In this document: positions 1 through 8,095 of the stretch, in pieces | Position numbering within the stretch: the first letter of the stretch is position 1 | Layout of the letters: each line of letters starts with the position of its first letter | Position numbers and translations under genes: made by a program | Notes under the pieces: model-generated | Told to the model about the DNA's origin: nothing | Seen by the model: the letters and a program-made list of their open reading frames with translations, nothing else | Database searches by the model: none | Source: Candidatus Rokuibacteriota bacterium | GTDB taxonomy: Bacteria > Methylomirabilota > Methylomirabilia > Rokubacteriales > CSP1-6 | Assembly: GCA_016200085.1 (NCBI GenBank) | Contig: JACQFL010000032.1 | Span: 62,001-126,000, forward strand | Direction of reading: 5' to 3' | Length of the DNA stretch: 64,000 nt

Positions 1-1606
1 TGAGCAGATCCTGCAGCCCCTTCTCGATGCGTCCGGCATCGCCGGGGGAAAGCAGTGAGGCGGGCACGACGCTGACGGACGGGGCGGCCGCGGTGCCCGT
101 GACCCTGGCGCGGACGTTGCGGCCCGCGACCGCGGCGACCACGTCGAAGCTCAGGGCGCCGCTGGCGAGGTTGTACTGGCCGGCGATGGTCGCCTTGACC
201 GCCCGGCCGTTGAAGACGAGGTCTCGCGAGGTGAGGACGCCGTCCCGGGCCTGGTACGTCCCGGTGATCGAGTCGAACTCCGCGAGCGCGGAGGACGACA
301 CGGGCGTACCCGGTCCGAGGAGCGTCCCCACCGCGCCGGCGACGCTGGCGATCGCGTCGAGCATCCGGAGCGCCTGCACCCCGACGATGCGCCCGGCGCC
401 GATCTTCACCTGCCCCGCCCCGGACAGCGTGCGGGGGATGTCGCCCGCGGTGAAGGCCGCGGTGCCCGTGAGGTCGAGCGGGCCGCTGACGGCCTGGGCG
501 TGGCAGAGGAAATCGACGAGCACGCGCTCGAGGGGCAACGCCCGGATGGCGAGGTCGCCCAGTTGCACGGTGATGCGCCGGTCGACCTGCGCGATCACGG
601 TGGCGGTCACGGTGCCGCCGGCCACCGAGGCCATGAGCGGGCGGCCCGTGAAGCGGCCGTCTTCCCAGCCGGCGGCGAGCGTCACCGACGGCAGCGCGAG
701 CGTGCGACGCCTGGGCTCCGGGCACTGGGGGTTGGTCTCGGTCACCGTGACATTGGCCAGCGCGACCTCGCCGGTGAGGACCGGCCGGCCCGCGGTACCT
801 GCAAGCGAGAAGGTGGCCTTGAGCCCGCCGCCGAGCCGGGGCTCCGGCCCCATCGCGACAGCGACGAGGCCCTCGAGGTCCTTGCCCTCGACGGTGATCC
901 TGCCGCGGAGCGGCGCGTCCAGCGGCGTGCGCGCGCCACCGAGGCCGAAGGCGCCGTCGGCGAGCGTGAACGTGAGCCCGCCGGGCTCGAGGCGCCCCGC
1001 GGCGCTGAACGTCACCCCGCCGGACGCCGGCGCCACCGAGAGATCCAGGCCCTCCACGCGATAGCGCGCGCCCGGCCCCGGCCGGCGCGCCTCGTACTGC
1101 ACGCGCCCCTGCTCGACCATGATTCGCGAGCCGAGCAGGGCGACGTACCCGCCGCTGCCCGAACCGCCGCCCGCGCGCGGCCTCGGGGCGGGCCGCGGCT
1201 CGGCGGGCGTCACGCCGAGCGTGGCGACGTTCCAGCGACCATCGGGCGCCTGCACGAGCGAGATCGCCGGCTGCTTGAGCACCAGCGTGCCGAACTCCAT
1301 GCGTCCGGTGAGCAGCGGGCGCAGGCGCAGCTGGAGCCGGGCCTCGTCGAGCCGGAGGAGGGGCGCGGAGCCGAAGGCGGGATCCTCGGCCACCTCGAGC
1401 TCGCGCACGCTCACGGCGGGGCGCGGCAGGAGCGACACCGACAGCGCGGTGAACCTCGCCTCGCGGCCGAGGGCTTGCCTGAGGTGGGCGGCGATCAGCG
1501 CCTGGGCGCGCGGGCTATCGACGAGGCGCGGGAGCAACGCCGCGGCGGCGATCACCAGGACGATGATCGCCGCCAGGACGACGAGCAGCCACCAGCGGAG
1601 CCGCAG
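1..1606 (-). CDS. AsmA family protein (3' end outside window)
   Basis: Partial gene of about 535 visible codons running off the left edge. It opens with a short basic stretch and a single membrane helix (about residues 5-26), followed by a long periplasmic beta-rich region with repeated Gly/Val/Thr segments and an LxLxxG-type AsmA pattern; AsmA proteins are inner-membrane anchored and linked to outer-membrane or lipid homeostasis. No ATG, GTG or TTG exists between the upstream TAG (1610-1612) and the helix. The best start is CTG at 1606, giving L/M-R-L-R-W-W before the helix, which is a typical AsmA N-terminus, with GGGGTAGGGG just before it. It is the last visible gene of the exporter/Tim44 run, three bases after the Tim44-like gene and in the same frame. 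Confidence 0.8.
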   Translation of the reverse strand, partial: MRLRWWLLVVLAAIIVLVIAAAALLPRLVDSPRAQALIAAHLRQALGREARFTALSVSLLPRPAVSVRELEVAEDPAFGSAPLLRLDEARLQLRLRPLLTGRMEFGTLVLKQPAISLVQAPDGRWNVATLGVTPAEPRPAPRPRAGGGSGSGGYVALLGSRIMVEQGRVQYEARRPGPGARYRVEGLDLSVAPASGGVTFSAAGRLEPGGLTFTLADGAFGLGGARTPLDAPLRGRITVEGKDLEGLVAVAMGPEPRLGGGLKATFSLAGTAGRPVLTGEVALANVTVTETNPQCPEPRRRTLALPSVTLAAGWEDGRFTGRPLMASVAGGTVTATVIAQVDRRITVQLGDLAIRALPLERVLVDFLCHAQAVSGPLDLTGTAAFTAGDIPRTLSGAGQVKIGAGRIVGVQALRMLDAIASVAGAVGTLLGPGTPVSSSALAEFDSITGTYQARDGVLTSRDLVFNGRAVKATIAGQYNLASGALSFDVVAAVAGRNVRARVTGTAAAPSVSVVPASLLSPGDAGRIEKGLQDLL

Positions 1607-1609
1607 CCC

Positions 1610-2545
1610 CTACCCCGTCTGGATGGCGGAGAGCTGCCAGCGATTCGGACCGACGGGCCGCACGAAGGTCCAGAACTCGTTGACCTGCTGCGGCACCGTC
1701 CGCGAGCCGTCGACGAGCCCGCCGGTGGCGTCGTCGATCGTGTAGTCCATCAGCCCGACCTCGAAGCAGACGGTGATGTAGTCCTGGCCCGACTCCTGCC
1801 AGGCCTCGCTCACGTCGGCGCGCCGGATCTCGATGCCGTCGATGATGTTGGTCAGGTGCATGTCGCGCAGCTTGTCGACCTGCGGCTGGAGCACGCCGAA
1901 CATCTCCGCGGTCAGCCGCTCGCGCACCGCGGTGAGGTCGCGGCGCGCCACCGCGGCCTGGACTTCCAGGAACATCCCGCGCGCCACGTCGGCGACGTAC
2001 GCCGTGTTGAAGGACGGATCCATCTGACGGATGTGGGCCACGCCGGCCGCGAGATCGGCGTTGCCGGGCTGCGGCGCCGGCGCCTCGGCGACAGCGGGGC
2101 TGCTGCCCCAGGCGGGCGTCGAGCCGTAGGCGCTGACTGCGCCGGCATACGCTGGCTGCGCCTGGCGACGGCGCAGGAATACCATGAGCAAGAGGATCCC
2201 TGCGCCGATCAGGACGATGTCGAAGAGGCCGATCCCGAAGCCGCCGTGGCCGAGGCCGCCGAAGAGCATGCTGCCGAGCAGGCCACCGAGCGCGAAGCCG
2301 GCAAGGCCGCCCATGAAGCCGCCGCCGAAGAACCCCGGGCGCTTGGCCGGCGCCACCGGGCTCGGGCTCTGGGGCACCGCGGGGGCCGCGGGCGACGAGG
2401 GACGGGCCGGGGCCGAGTACGAGCGGGAGCCGCGGCTCCCGCCGCCGCTCCCTCCGCCGGCACGCGCCCAGACATCCGCCGCGTCGGAGACGAGCCAGGT
2501 CAGGGCGAGAACGCCAGCCGCCAGCACGAGACGGGAAGGCTTCAT
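1610..2545 (-). CDS. Tim44-like domain protein, membrane anchored (copy 1)
   Basis: 311 residues. A signal-like N-terminus is followed by a Gly/Ser/Pro-rich linker (about 28-70), Gly-rich hydrophobic segments (about 73-125) ending in RRR, and a C-terminal Tim44-like domain (about 165-310). In mitochondria Tim44 domains dock on membranes; the bacterial function is not established. The start is placed at the ATG at 2545, which has GGAGGTG upstream, rather than an earlier in-frame codon. It lies 23 bp downstream of a paralogue of the same architecture and directly before the AsmA gene, which suggests an envelope role. The family call is confident; the function is not. Confidence 0.82.
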   Translation of the reverse strand: MKPSRLVLAAGVLALTWLVSDAADVWARAGGGSGGGSRGSRSYSAPARPSSPAAPAVPQSPSPVAPAKRPGFFGGGFMGGLAGFALGGLLGSMLFGGLGHGGFGIGLFDIVLIGAGILLLMVFLRRRQAQPAYAGAVSAYGSTPAWGSSPAVAEAPAPQPGNADLAAGVAHIRQMDPSFNTAYVADVARGMFLEVQAAVARRDLTAVRERLTAEMFGVLQPQVDKLRDMHLTNIIDGIEIRRADVSEAWQESGQDYITVCFEVGLMDYTIDDATGGLVDGSRTVPQQVNEFWTFVRPVGPNRWQLSAIQTG

Positions 2546-2568
2546 GACCGCACCTCCACCGCCGCATT

Positions 2569-3525
2569 CTACCGCGATTTGGTGGCGCAGAGCCTCCAAT
2601 GAAAGTTGCCGGACGGGCGCGTGAAGATCCAGTCCTCGTGCAGCTCCTTGAGCACGGTGCGCGAGCCGCCCACCACGAGGCCCGTGGTGTCCTCGACGGT
2701 GAAGTCGAACAGCGTCGCGGCGAGCCGCACGCCGACGTAGTCGCTGCCGCCCTCCTGCCAGATGGCGGCGAGGTCCGCATCGCGGACGTCGATGCGCAGG
2801 CGGCGGACCGTGTGCCGCGCGGCGCGCAGGCGCTCGCAGTAGCCCACGAGGGCCTCGAAGACGTCGGCGGTCATGTCTTCCCGCAGGGGGCCGACGTCGC
2901 GCGCGGAGACGGCGTCCTGCACGACGCGGAACGTGTGCTGGGCCCAGACGGCGAAGTCCGTGAGGTCGAGACCCGGATCGGTGGCCTTGACCTGACGCAA
3001 GCCCCGGCCGAGGTCGGCGGCCGTCGCGGGCTGGGCGATCCTGCCGAGCTCGGCGGGCGCCGGCACGTGGTCCACGATCATCGCACTGCGCGCGACGGCC
3101 GCCCAGGGATGCGGCGGGGCGTCCGCGCGGCGGCGCATGAAGGACACGAACAGGGCGAAGCCGCAGCCGAGGGCGAAGAGGTCGAGGAACCCGATCGCGG
3201 CCCCGCCCCCGAGGCCCCGGAACATCACGCTGCCCAGCACCCCCCCGACCACGAAGCCGGTGATGGCGCCCAGGGGCGTGTTGGGCAGGGATGGGGACAC
3301 CGCACGGATGGACGGGGCGGGCTGAATGACCACCTCGCGCGCTCCCGAAGCCATCGCGGACGTCGGCCTGGCGGCCGGCGCGCCCGCGGCCGGCGCCGCG
3401 CTCCGGGTCGGCTTCGCCCCACCGGCCGAGGCCCTGGCGGAGACGTCAGCGGGAAGCGAGAGGAGGCCGGCCGTGGCCAGCGCGGCGGCGGTCAGGGTCA
3501 ACCCCCACGTCGAGCGGGTGTCCAC
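2569..3525 (-). CDS. Tim44-like domain protein, membrane anchored (copy 2)
   Basis: 318 residues from a GTG start. Same plan as the next gene: signal peptide (about 1-30), low-complexity Ala/Pro linker, Gly-rich glycine-zipper-like segment and membrane helix (about 85-130, ending in FMRRR), then a Tim44-like C-terminal domain (about 160-318). The two domains share the D-P-x-(F/L) entry, a DY(I/V)xVxx strand and a GSRTVxxxxxEFWTF-like end, so they are tandem paralogues that have diverged strongly. It probably acts at the cytoplasmic membrane. Its neighbours are the synthetase remnant upstream and the second paralogue downstream. Confidence 0.8.
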   Translation of the reverse strand: MDTRSTWGLTLTAAALATAGLLSLPADVSARASAGGAKPTRSAAPAAGAPAARPTSAMASGAREVVIQPAPSIRAVSPSLPNTPLGAITGFVVGGVLGSVMFRGLGGGAAIGFLDLFALGCGFALFVSFMRRRADAPPHPWAAVARSAMIVDHVPAPAELGRIAQPATAADLGRGLRQVKATDPGLDLTDFAVWAQHTFRVVQDAVSARDVGPLREDMTADVFEALVGYCERLRAARHTVRRLRIDVRDADLAAIWQEGGSDYVGVRLAATLFDFTVEDTTGLVVGGSRTVLKELHEDWIFTRPSGNFHWRLCATKSR

Positions 3526-3543
3526 CCTTCGGTTGTCGGCGCT

Positions 3544-3768
3544 TCAGTGTCGGAGCCTGAGGTCTTTCTTGAGAATCTTCCCCGTCGGGTTCTTCGGCAA
3601 AGTAGGCAGGAACTCGACCGATTCCGGCACCTTGTAGGGGGCGATGGCCTCGCGGCAAAGGGCCTGGAGCCACGGGCGGAACGTCCGGCGGCGATCGCCG
3701 GCGACGAGCGCCGGACGATCGCCGTGGTAGCGAGCGGCCGCCTCGAGAAACTCGGCGGCGACGTTCAC
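3544..3768 (-). pseudogene. Remnant of AMP-dependent acyl-CoA synthetase with the centre deleted
   Basis: A 74-codon frame from GTG 3768 (GTGA overlap with the quinone oxidoreductase stop) to TGA 3544. The first 30 residues look like an acyl-CoA synthetase N-terminus (AAEFLEAAARYHGDRPALVAGDRRRTF). The last 40 look like the extreme C-terminus of the same family, including APYKVP and the catalytic lysine motif PKNPTGKILKKDLR. The roughly 430 intervening residues, including the AMP-binding motifs, are missing and the join is in frame. An intact family member has about 500 residues. This is either a genuine internal deletion or an assembly collapse; it cannot be a working ligase. Confidence 0.75.
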
Positions 3769-4733
3769 GGGATCAGGAGGACTTTCCCCGTGGTCTTCCG
3801 ACCCTCGAGCGCACGGTGCGCCTCGGCGGCCTGGGCGAGGGGGAACTCGAACTCCATCCGCACCCGGAGCTTGCCGTCGCGGATCCAGCCCAGCACCTCG
3901 CCGGCCCGCTGCGAGAGCTCGGCGCGCGTGATGACGTGGTGGTTCAGGCTCGGCCGCGTGAGGAAGAGCGAGCCCTTGGCGTTGAGGACGCCCGGATCGA
4001 ACGAGGTGATCGGCCCGGAGGAGGCGCCGTAGAGGGCCATGAGCCCGCGCACCGCGATGCACTCGAAGCCCTTGAGGAAGGTGTCCTTGCCGACCGAGTC
4101 GTAGTTGACCTGCACGCCCTTGCCCCCGGTGATCTTCTTCACCTCGTCGACGAAGTCCTGCTTCGTGTAGAGGATGACGTGGTCGGCGCCGGCCTCGCGC
4201 GCCAGCTTCGCCTTCTCCTCGGTGGAGACGGTGCCGATCACGGTGGCGCCCCGCATCTTCGCCATCTGGACCAGCAGCAGCCCGACGCCACCCGCGGCCG
4301 CGTGGACCAGACACGTGTCGCCCGGCTTGAGCGGCCAGGTCGACGTCGCCAGGTAGTGCGCCGTCATGCCCTGGAGCATCGCGGCCGCGCCCTGCCTGGT
4401 GCTGACGCCCGGGGGGAGCACGACGAGCCGGTCCGCGGGGACGACCGCGTACTGCGCGTAGGCGCCAGGCACGCCCGTGTAGGCGACCTTGTCGCCCACC
4501 TTCACGTCGGTGACGCCCTCGCCGACGGCCGTCACCTCGCCGCCCGCCTCGAGCCCGGGCGTCATCGGCAGCTCGGCCTTGTACTGGCCGGAGCGGAAGT
4601 AGACGTCGATGTAGTTCAGGCCCGCGGCGTCGACCTTGACGACCGCCTGCCCTCGGCCGGGCCGGGACTCGGGCACGTCCTGGAGCTCGAGGACTTCGGG
4701 ACCGCCGGTCTTGGCGAGGCGAATGGCTTTCAT
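3765..4733 (-). CDS. NADPH:quinone oxidoreductase, zeta-crystallin type (MDR family)
   Basis: 322 residues, the normal length for zinc-free medium-chain reductases that pass electrons from NADPH to quinones. GroES-like fold at about 1-125 (GLNYIDVYFRSGQY, TPGLEAGGEV), Rossmann fold with AAAGGVG for nucleotide binding at about 145-165, and no zinc-ligand cysteines. The start at ATG 4733 has GAGGAGGT upstream and overlaps the TGA of the membrane-protein gene (ATGA), so translation is coupled. Its own stop overlaps the GTG of the synthetase remnant. Cytosolic. Confidence 0.9.
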   Translation of the reverse strand: MKAIRLAKTGGPEVLELQDVPESRPGRGQAVVKVDAAGLNYIDVYFRSGQYKAELPMTPGLEAGGEVTAVGEGVTDVKVGDKVAYTGVPGAYAQYAVVPADRLVVLPPGVSTRQGAAAMLQGMTAHYLATSTWPLKPGDTCLVHAAAGGVGLLLVQMAKMRGATVIGTVSTEEKAKLAREAGADHVILYTKQDFVDEVKKITGGKGVQVNYDSVGKDTFLKGFECIAVRGLMALYGASSGPITSFDPGVLNAKGSLFLTRPSLNHHVITRAELSQRAGEVLGWIRDGKLRVRMEFEFPLAQAAEAHRALEGRKTTGKVLLIP

Positions 4734-5599
4734 CGAGTGACCTCCTCGTGGGAGTTGCCGGGAAGCGGGCGGAAGTATAGCACTCCGAGCACCCACACCC
4801 ACATCGCCCGGCACTCGAGCGCGAAGGGCAGGAAGCCCGCGTAGCCGAGCACCGGCATCTCGAAGAGCTTGACGTCGGGCAGGAACGGCACCGTGTACGT
4901 CCACTTCGTCAGCGCCCAGTAGTTCCAGAACTCCCACAGCAGGCCGCACACGAGCCCGCTCGCCAGCAGCGAGGCCAGGCGCGAGGCATCGCCCTCGCCC
5001 AGGTCGCGCAGCCAGGACTCGCGGCCTGCGCGGTAGTTGAGCGGCTCGAGCAGCAGCGCCCAGCCCGTCCACACGAGCACCACCGTCCACGAGGCGACGA
5101 CGATGAGCGGCAGGACGACGGCGAGCGCGCCGGCCGCGATCGAGGCGTCCAGCAGCGCCGGCGGCGGGGTCCACGGCCGCACGCGAACGCGCGCGAGCAC
5201 CGAGGCGCGGAGCGCGGCCGCCGTCAGGAAGAGCGCGGGGAAGATCGTCGCGAACGACCAGTCGTACCCCACGCGGCGCAGGAGCAGGTTGGGCTCGAGG
5301 CCCCAGTAGTGCCACCAGAGCCCGAGCAGGTCGTCGCCGCCGCGCCAGAAGCGCGGGGCGTTGTACCACTCGAAGAGCCACCAGGCCCCGATGGAGCAGA
5401 GCGCCACCCCGAGGCCCTCGGCGCGGTCGGTGGTGAGGTAGGAGCGGCCGATCAGCCGGAAGACCAGCGCGTCGGCGAAGAGCACGTAGCCGGTCCAGAC
5501 GATCGGCGTGAGCCAGAAGCCGACCCACCGGACGCCCGAAAGGAGCGCGGCCTCGGCGCCGAGGATGACGCCGAGGCCGAGCCAGCCGTGCAGCGGCAC
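4730..5599 (-). CDS. Multi-pass membrane protein of unknown function
   Basis: About 289 residues, almost entirely hydrophobic helices (seven or more segments), with many aromatic and tryptophan residues such as WWLFEWYNAPRFW and LLWEFWNYW. I do not recognise the family. The start is uncertain: GTG at 5599 precedes PLHGWLGLG and is used here, and a CTG just upstream overlaps the thioredoxin stop. The stop overlaps the quinone oxidoreductase start (ATGA). It sits between a thioredoxin-like and a quinone oxidoreductase gene, which could mean a redox-linked membrane function, but that is only context. Confidence 0.7.
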   Translation of the reverse strand: MPLHGWLGLGVILGAEAALLSGVRWVGFWLTPIVWTGYVLFADALVFRLIGRSYLTTDRAEGLGVALCSIGAWWLFEWYNAPRFWRGGDDLLGLWWHYWGLEPNLLLRRVGYDWSFATIFPALFLTAAALRASVLARVRVRPWTPPPALLDASIAAGALAVVLPLIVVASWTVVLVWTGWALLLEPLNYRAGRESWLRDLGEGDASRLASLLASGLVCGLLWEFWNYWALTKWTYTVPFLPDVKLFEMPVLGYAGFLPFALECRAMWVWVLGVLYFRPLPGNSHEEVTR

Positions 5600-5619
5600 G
5601 AGGGGACTCTTGCTTCGGA

Positions 5620-6126
5620 TCAGGCCTTCAGCAGGCTCCGCACCTCGTCGACGACCACCTGGCGCCAGGGCGCGACGTTCTCCGCGCGGGTGCGCCGGCG
5701 CGTCTCCAGCATCGCCTTCTCGAGCTGGTCCGTGAGGCCCTGCGGCCGCTCGATGAGCCGCGCCACCTCGTTCATGTGCTCGTCGAAGAACGCGAAGACC
5801 GGGATCGACTTGAAGATGCCCTTGTTGAGGTACTGGTCGATGAGGTCGGGGTTCTTGTCGCGCAGGAAGACGCGCGTCTCGACGTTGGGGTTGCCCTCCA
5901 CCAGCTTGAAGAGCACGGGCACGTTGTAGAGCGCGTCGCCGCACCAGTCCTCGGTGATCACCATGACGTTCAATCTCTTCCCCAGTTTCTCGAGGGCCTG
6001 CCGGTCCTCGGGCTTGATCGTGATCTCGCCGAGGAACTTGACGAACTGGTCCTTGTTCTGGCCCATCTGGTCGAGGTACTGCTGCGGGGTCATGCCCTGT
6101 GCGAACCGCTCCCTGGTGACGGCCAT
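5620..6126 (-). CDS. Thioredoxin-like protein with WCGD motif
   Basis: 168 residues. A thioredoxin-fold core starts at about residue 45 with ITEDWCGDA (W61-C62-G63-D64). The second redox cysteine of the usual CxxC is Asp, as in the Thioredoxin_9 group; a cis-proline motif IPVFAFF follows at about 115. No signal peptide, so probably cytosolic. The start at ATG 6126 has GGAGGG at the right distance. A one-cysteine centre suits a glutathionylation or isomerase-like role rather than a general disulfide reductase; that is inference. Confidence 0.82.
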   Translation of the reverse strand: MAVTRERFAQGMTPQQYLDQMGQNKDQFVKFLGEITIKPEDRQALEKLGKRLNVMVITEDWCGDALYNVPVLFKLVEGNPNVETRVFLRDKNPDLIDQYLNKGIFKSIPVFAFFDEHMNEVARLIERPQGLTDQLEKAMLETRRRTRAENVAPWRQVVVDEVRSLLKA

Positions 6127-6149
6127 GTCGTGCCCTCCGCTGGAAATGA

Positions 6150-6755
6150 TCACCGCATCTTCGCGAAGTCGATCGCGAACCTGATAACGGGGTGGCCGTC
6201 CTGATCGCGGATCAGGAGCACCGCCTTGCCCCGGGGGTCGATGTCCTTGACGGGAAACGCGTAGGTGTTGCGCGCCAGGTAGGTGCCACCCTCCTGCTTG
6301 AGCGCGGTGCGCTCGTTCTGCACGAAGGCGGGCTCGATCTCGAGATCGTGCACGAGCAGGCGCGGCGCATAGAAGCGGGCGAAGTCCTCGCGTCGGCCCG
6401 TGAGGTGCACGGAGAAGAGCAGGCGGTCCTTCAAGGCGCTGAGGATCTCCTCCTGGTCCGCCGGCTTCACCGGACGGTTCTCGAAGGCGGCGTTGCGGGC
6501 GGCGATGGCCAGGCGGTGGAACGGCGTGATCACGGTCACGCTCTCGCCCGGGGCGTGCTCGATCCGCCACTCACCGCCCCAGACGTCGGCGGTGATGCTC
6601 TTCTGCCCGGTGCGGAGCGCCTCGGCCTGCAGCTTGTCGGTGAGCGCCAGCCACGCGGCCGCGGCGTCCGAGGCGGTGATCGCGGCCATCGTCACGGCGA
6701 CGAGGCAGGCCAGGGCCTGGGCGCGCGACGTCACGGCCGGGGACGGGCCGGCCAC
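6150..6755 (-). CDS. Secreted protein of unknown function
   Basis: About 201 residues with an N-terminal signal peptide (hydrophobic ALACLVAVTMAAI, cleavage near ASDAAAA). The mature part is mixed alpha/beta, with segments such as WGGEWRIEHAPGESV and a C-terminal strand HPVIRFAIDFAKM. I do not recognise the family. It lies 6 bp after the M16-like gene and 23 bp before the thioredoxin-like gene, in the same strand run. The start used is GTG 6755; GTG 6734 would give a more compact signal peptide. Confidence 0.65.
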   Translation of the reverse strand: MAGPSPAVTSRAQALACLVAVTMAAITASDAAAAWLALTDKLQAEALRTGQKSITADVWGGEWRIEHAPGESVTVITPFHRLAIAARNAAFENRPVKPADQEEILSALKDRLLFSVHLTGRREDFARFYAPRLLVHDLEIEPAFVQNERTALKQEGGTYLARNTYAFPVKDIDPRGKAVLLIRDQDGHPVIRFAIDFAKMR

Positions 6756-6761
6756 ATCGGC

Positions 6762-8090
6762 TCAGCGCCCGTTCGAGGCCGGCACGTCGCCGACCACGAC
6801 CTGGTCGAACGAGCCCGGCACGAAGAAGCGGTTGGCCACCCGCATGACGTCGGCGGCGGTCACCCTGGCCACGGCGGCCTTGTAGCGGTCGGGATAGTCG
6901 AGCCCGAGCCCGGCGTCCTCGATCGAGACGATGAAGCCGGCCACCTTGGCCGTGGTGTCGAGCCGGAACGGGTAGGAGCCGATCAGGTAGTCCTTCGCCA
7001 GCTGGAGCTCGGCGGCGGAGACGGGCTCCTTGCGCAAGCGGTCCAGCTCCTCGCGGATCTGGTGCAGCACCTTCGCGATCTCGGCCGTCCGGGTCTGCGC
7101 GCTCACGTAGTAGGCCGAGCCGTACTTGCCGGGCGAGGCGTAGCCGAAGGCGCCGTAGACGAGCCCGCCCTGCTCCCGTAGCCGCACGTACAGCCGCGAG
7201 GTGCTGCCGCCGCCGAGGATGTAGGAGGCGACGGCGAGCGGGAAGTACTCGGGATCGGTCTGGTTGATGGCCTGGCGGCCCATCATGATGGTGGCCTGGC
7301 TGAGCGCGCGCGTGATGCTCTCGCTCCGCGGCGAGCCGCCCGGGCGCGCCTTCGGGATGACGGGCAGCGGCGTGGCCGGCCGGGGCCAGGCCCCGAAGCG
7401 CGCCAGGACCTCGCGCCGCGCCTCGTCGACGGTGACGTCACCCGCCACGGCCACGATGGTGGCGTCGGGGCGGACGGACTCGCGGTAGAACTTCACCACG
7501 TCATCGCGCGTCAGGCGCGCCACCGACTCGGGCGTGCCGTACACGCGCCGGCCGTACGGGTGGCCCGGGAACACCAGCGGCGCGACCGCGCGCACGGCGA
7601 CCGATTGCGGATCCTCCTCGGAGCGCCTGATGGCCGCCTGGATCTCGCTGACCTTTCGCTGCAGCTCCGCCTCCGGGAACGTGGGCGCGAGCATGACCTC
7701 GCGCATCAGGTCGAGCCCGAGCGCGAAGTCGCGCTTGAGGACCGAGAGCGAGACGCCGATGCCGTCCTGGCCCGCGCCCGCCTCCAGCGCGCCGCCGACG
7801 AACTCGATGGTCTGGTCCAGCTCGACGCCGCTGCGCTTCTCGGTGCCGCGCGTGAGCAGGTCGGCGGTGAGGTTGGCGAGCCCCGGCTTGTCGGGCGGAT
7901 CGAGCACCGAGCCGGCGCGCGTGTAGGCGCGCGTGATCACGATCGGCACGCCCGGCCGCTCCGCCACCAGGAGCACGATGCCGTTGGGCAGCATCTCGCG
8001 GTGGGCGAGCGGGCCGGCCGGCCGCGCGGGCGTGGCCGCGACGAGCACGATCAGTACGAGGAGCATGGAGACGATCGCGCGCCGTCGCAT
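6762..8090 (-). CDS. M16 peptidase-like protein lacking the zinc motif (partner subunit)
   Basis: 442 residues with a signal peptide (about 1-25) and two M16 halves, normal for a single-chain bacterial M16 subunit. At the place of the catalytic HxxEH the sequence reads N73-L-T-A76-D77, so both zinc-binding histidines and the catalytic glutamate are gone. The C-terminal half keeps the R/Y-type substrate-binding region (SRLYVRLREQGGLVY). In two-subunit M16 peptidases one subunit is inactive in this way. A catalytic M16 gene lies at 11382-12704, on the other side of the exporter genes of the same run. Probably periplasmic or lipid-facing. Confidence 0.87.
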   Translation of the reverse strand: MRRRAIVSMLLVLIVLVAATPARPAGPLAHREMLPNGIVLLVAERPGVPIVITRAYTRAGSVLDPPDKPGLANLTADLLTRGTEKRSGVELDQTIEFVGGALEAGAGQDGIGVSLSVLKRDFALGLDLMREVMLAPTFPEAELQRKVSEIQAAIRRSEEDPQSVAVRAVAPLVFPGHPYGRRVYGTPESVARLTRDDVVKFYRESVRPDATIVAVAGDVTVDEARREVLARFGAWPRPATPLPVIPKARPGGSPRSESITRALSQATIMMGRQAINQTDPEYFPLAVASYILGGGSTSRLYVRLREQGGLVYGAFGYASPGKYGSAYYVSAQTRTAEIAKVLHQIREELDRLRKEPVSAAELQLAKDYLIGSYPFRLDTTAKVAGFIVSIEDAGLGLDYPDRYKAAVARVTAADVMRVANRFFVPGSFDQVVVGDVPASNGR

Positions 8091-8095
8091 GGGTT

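Noticed and set aside
1610-1612. Tim44-AsmA fusion protein by TAG readthrough
   Set aside because: Each part is complete by itself and a CTG start explains the second; no natural fusion of these two families is known to me.
500-2602. A 700-codon open frame on the plus strand (and similar long antisense frames throughout)
   Set aside because: Arg/Gly/Ala/His-rich products with no domains, opposite well-supported genes; they arise from high GC content.
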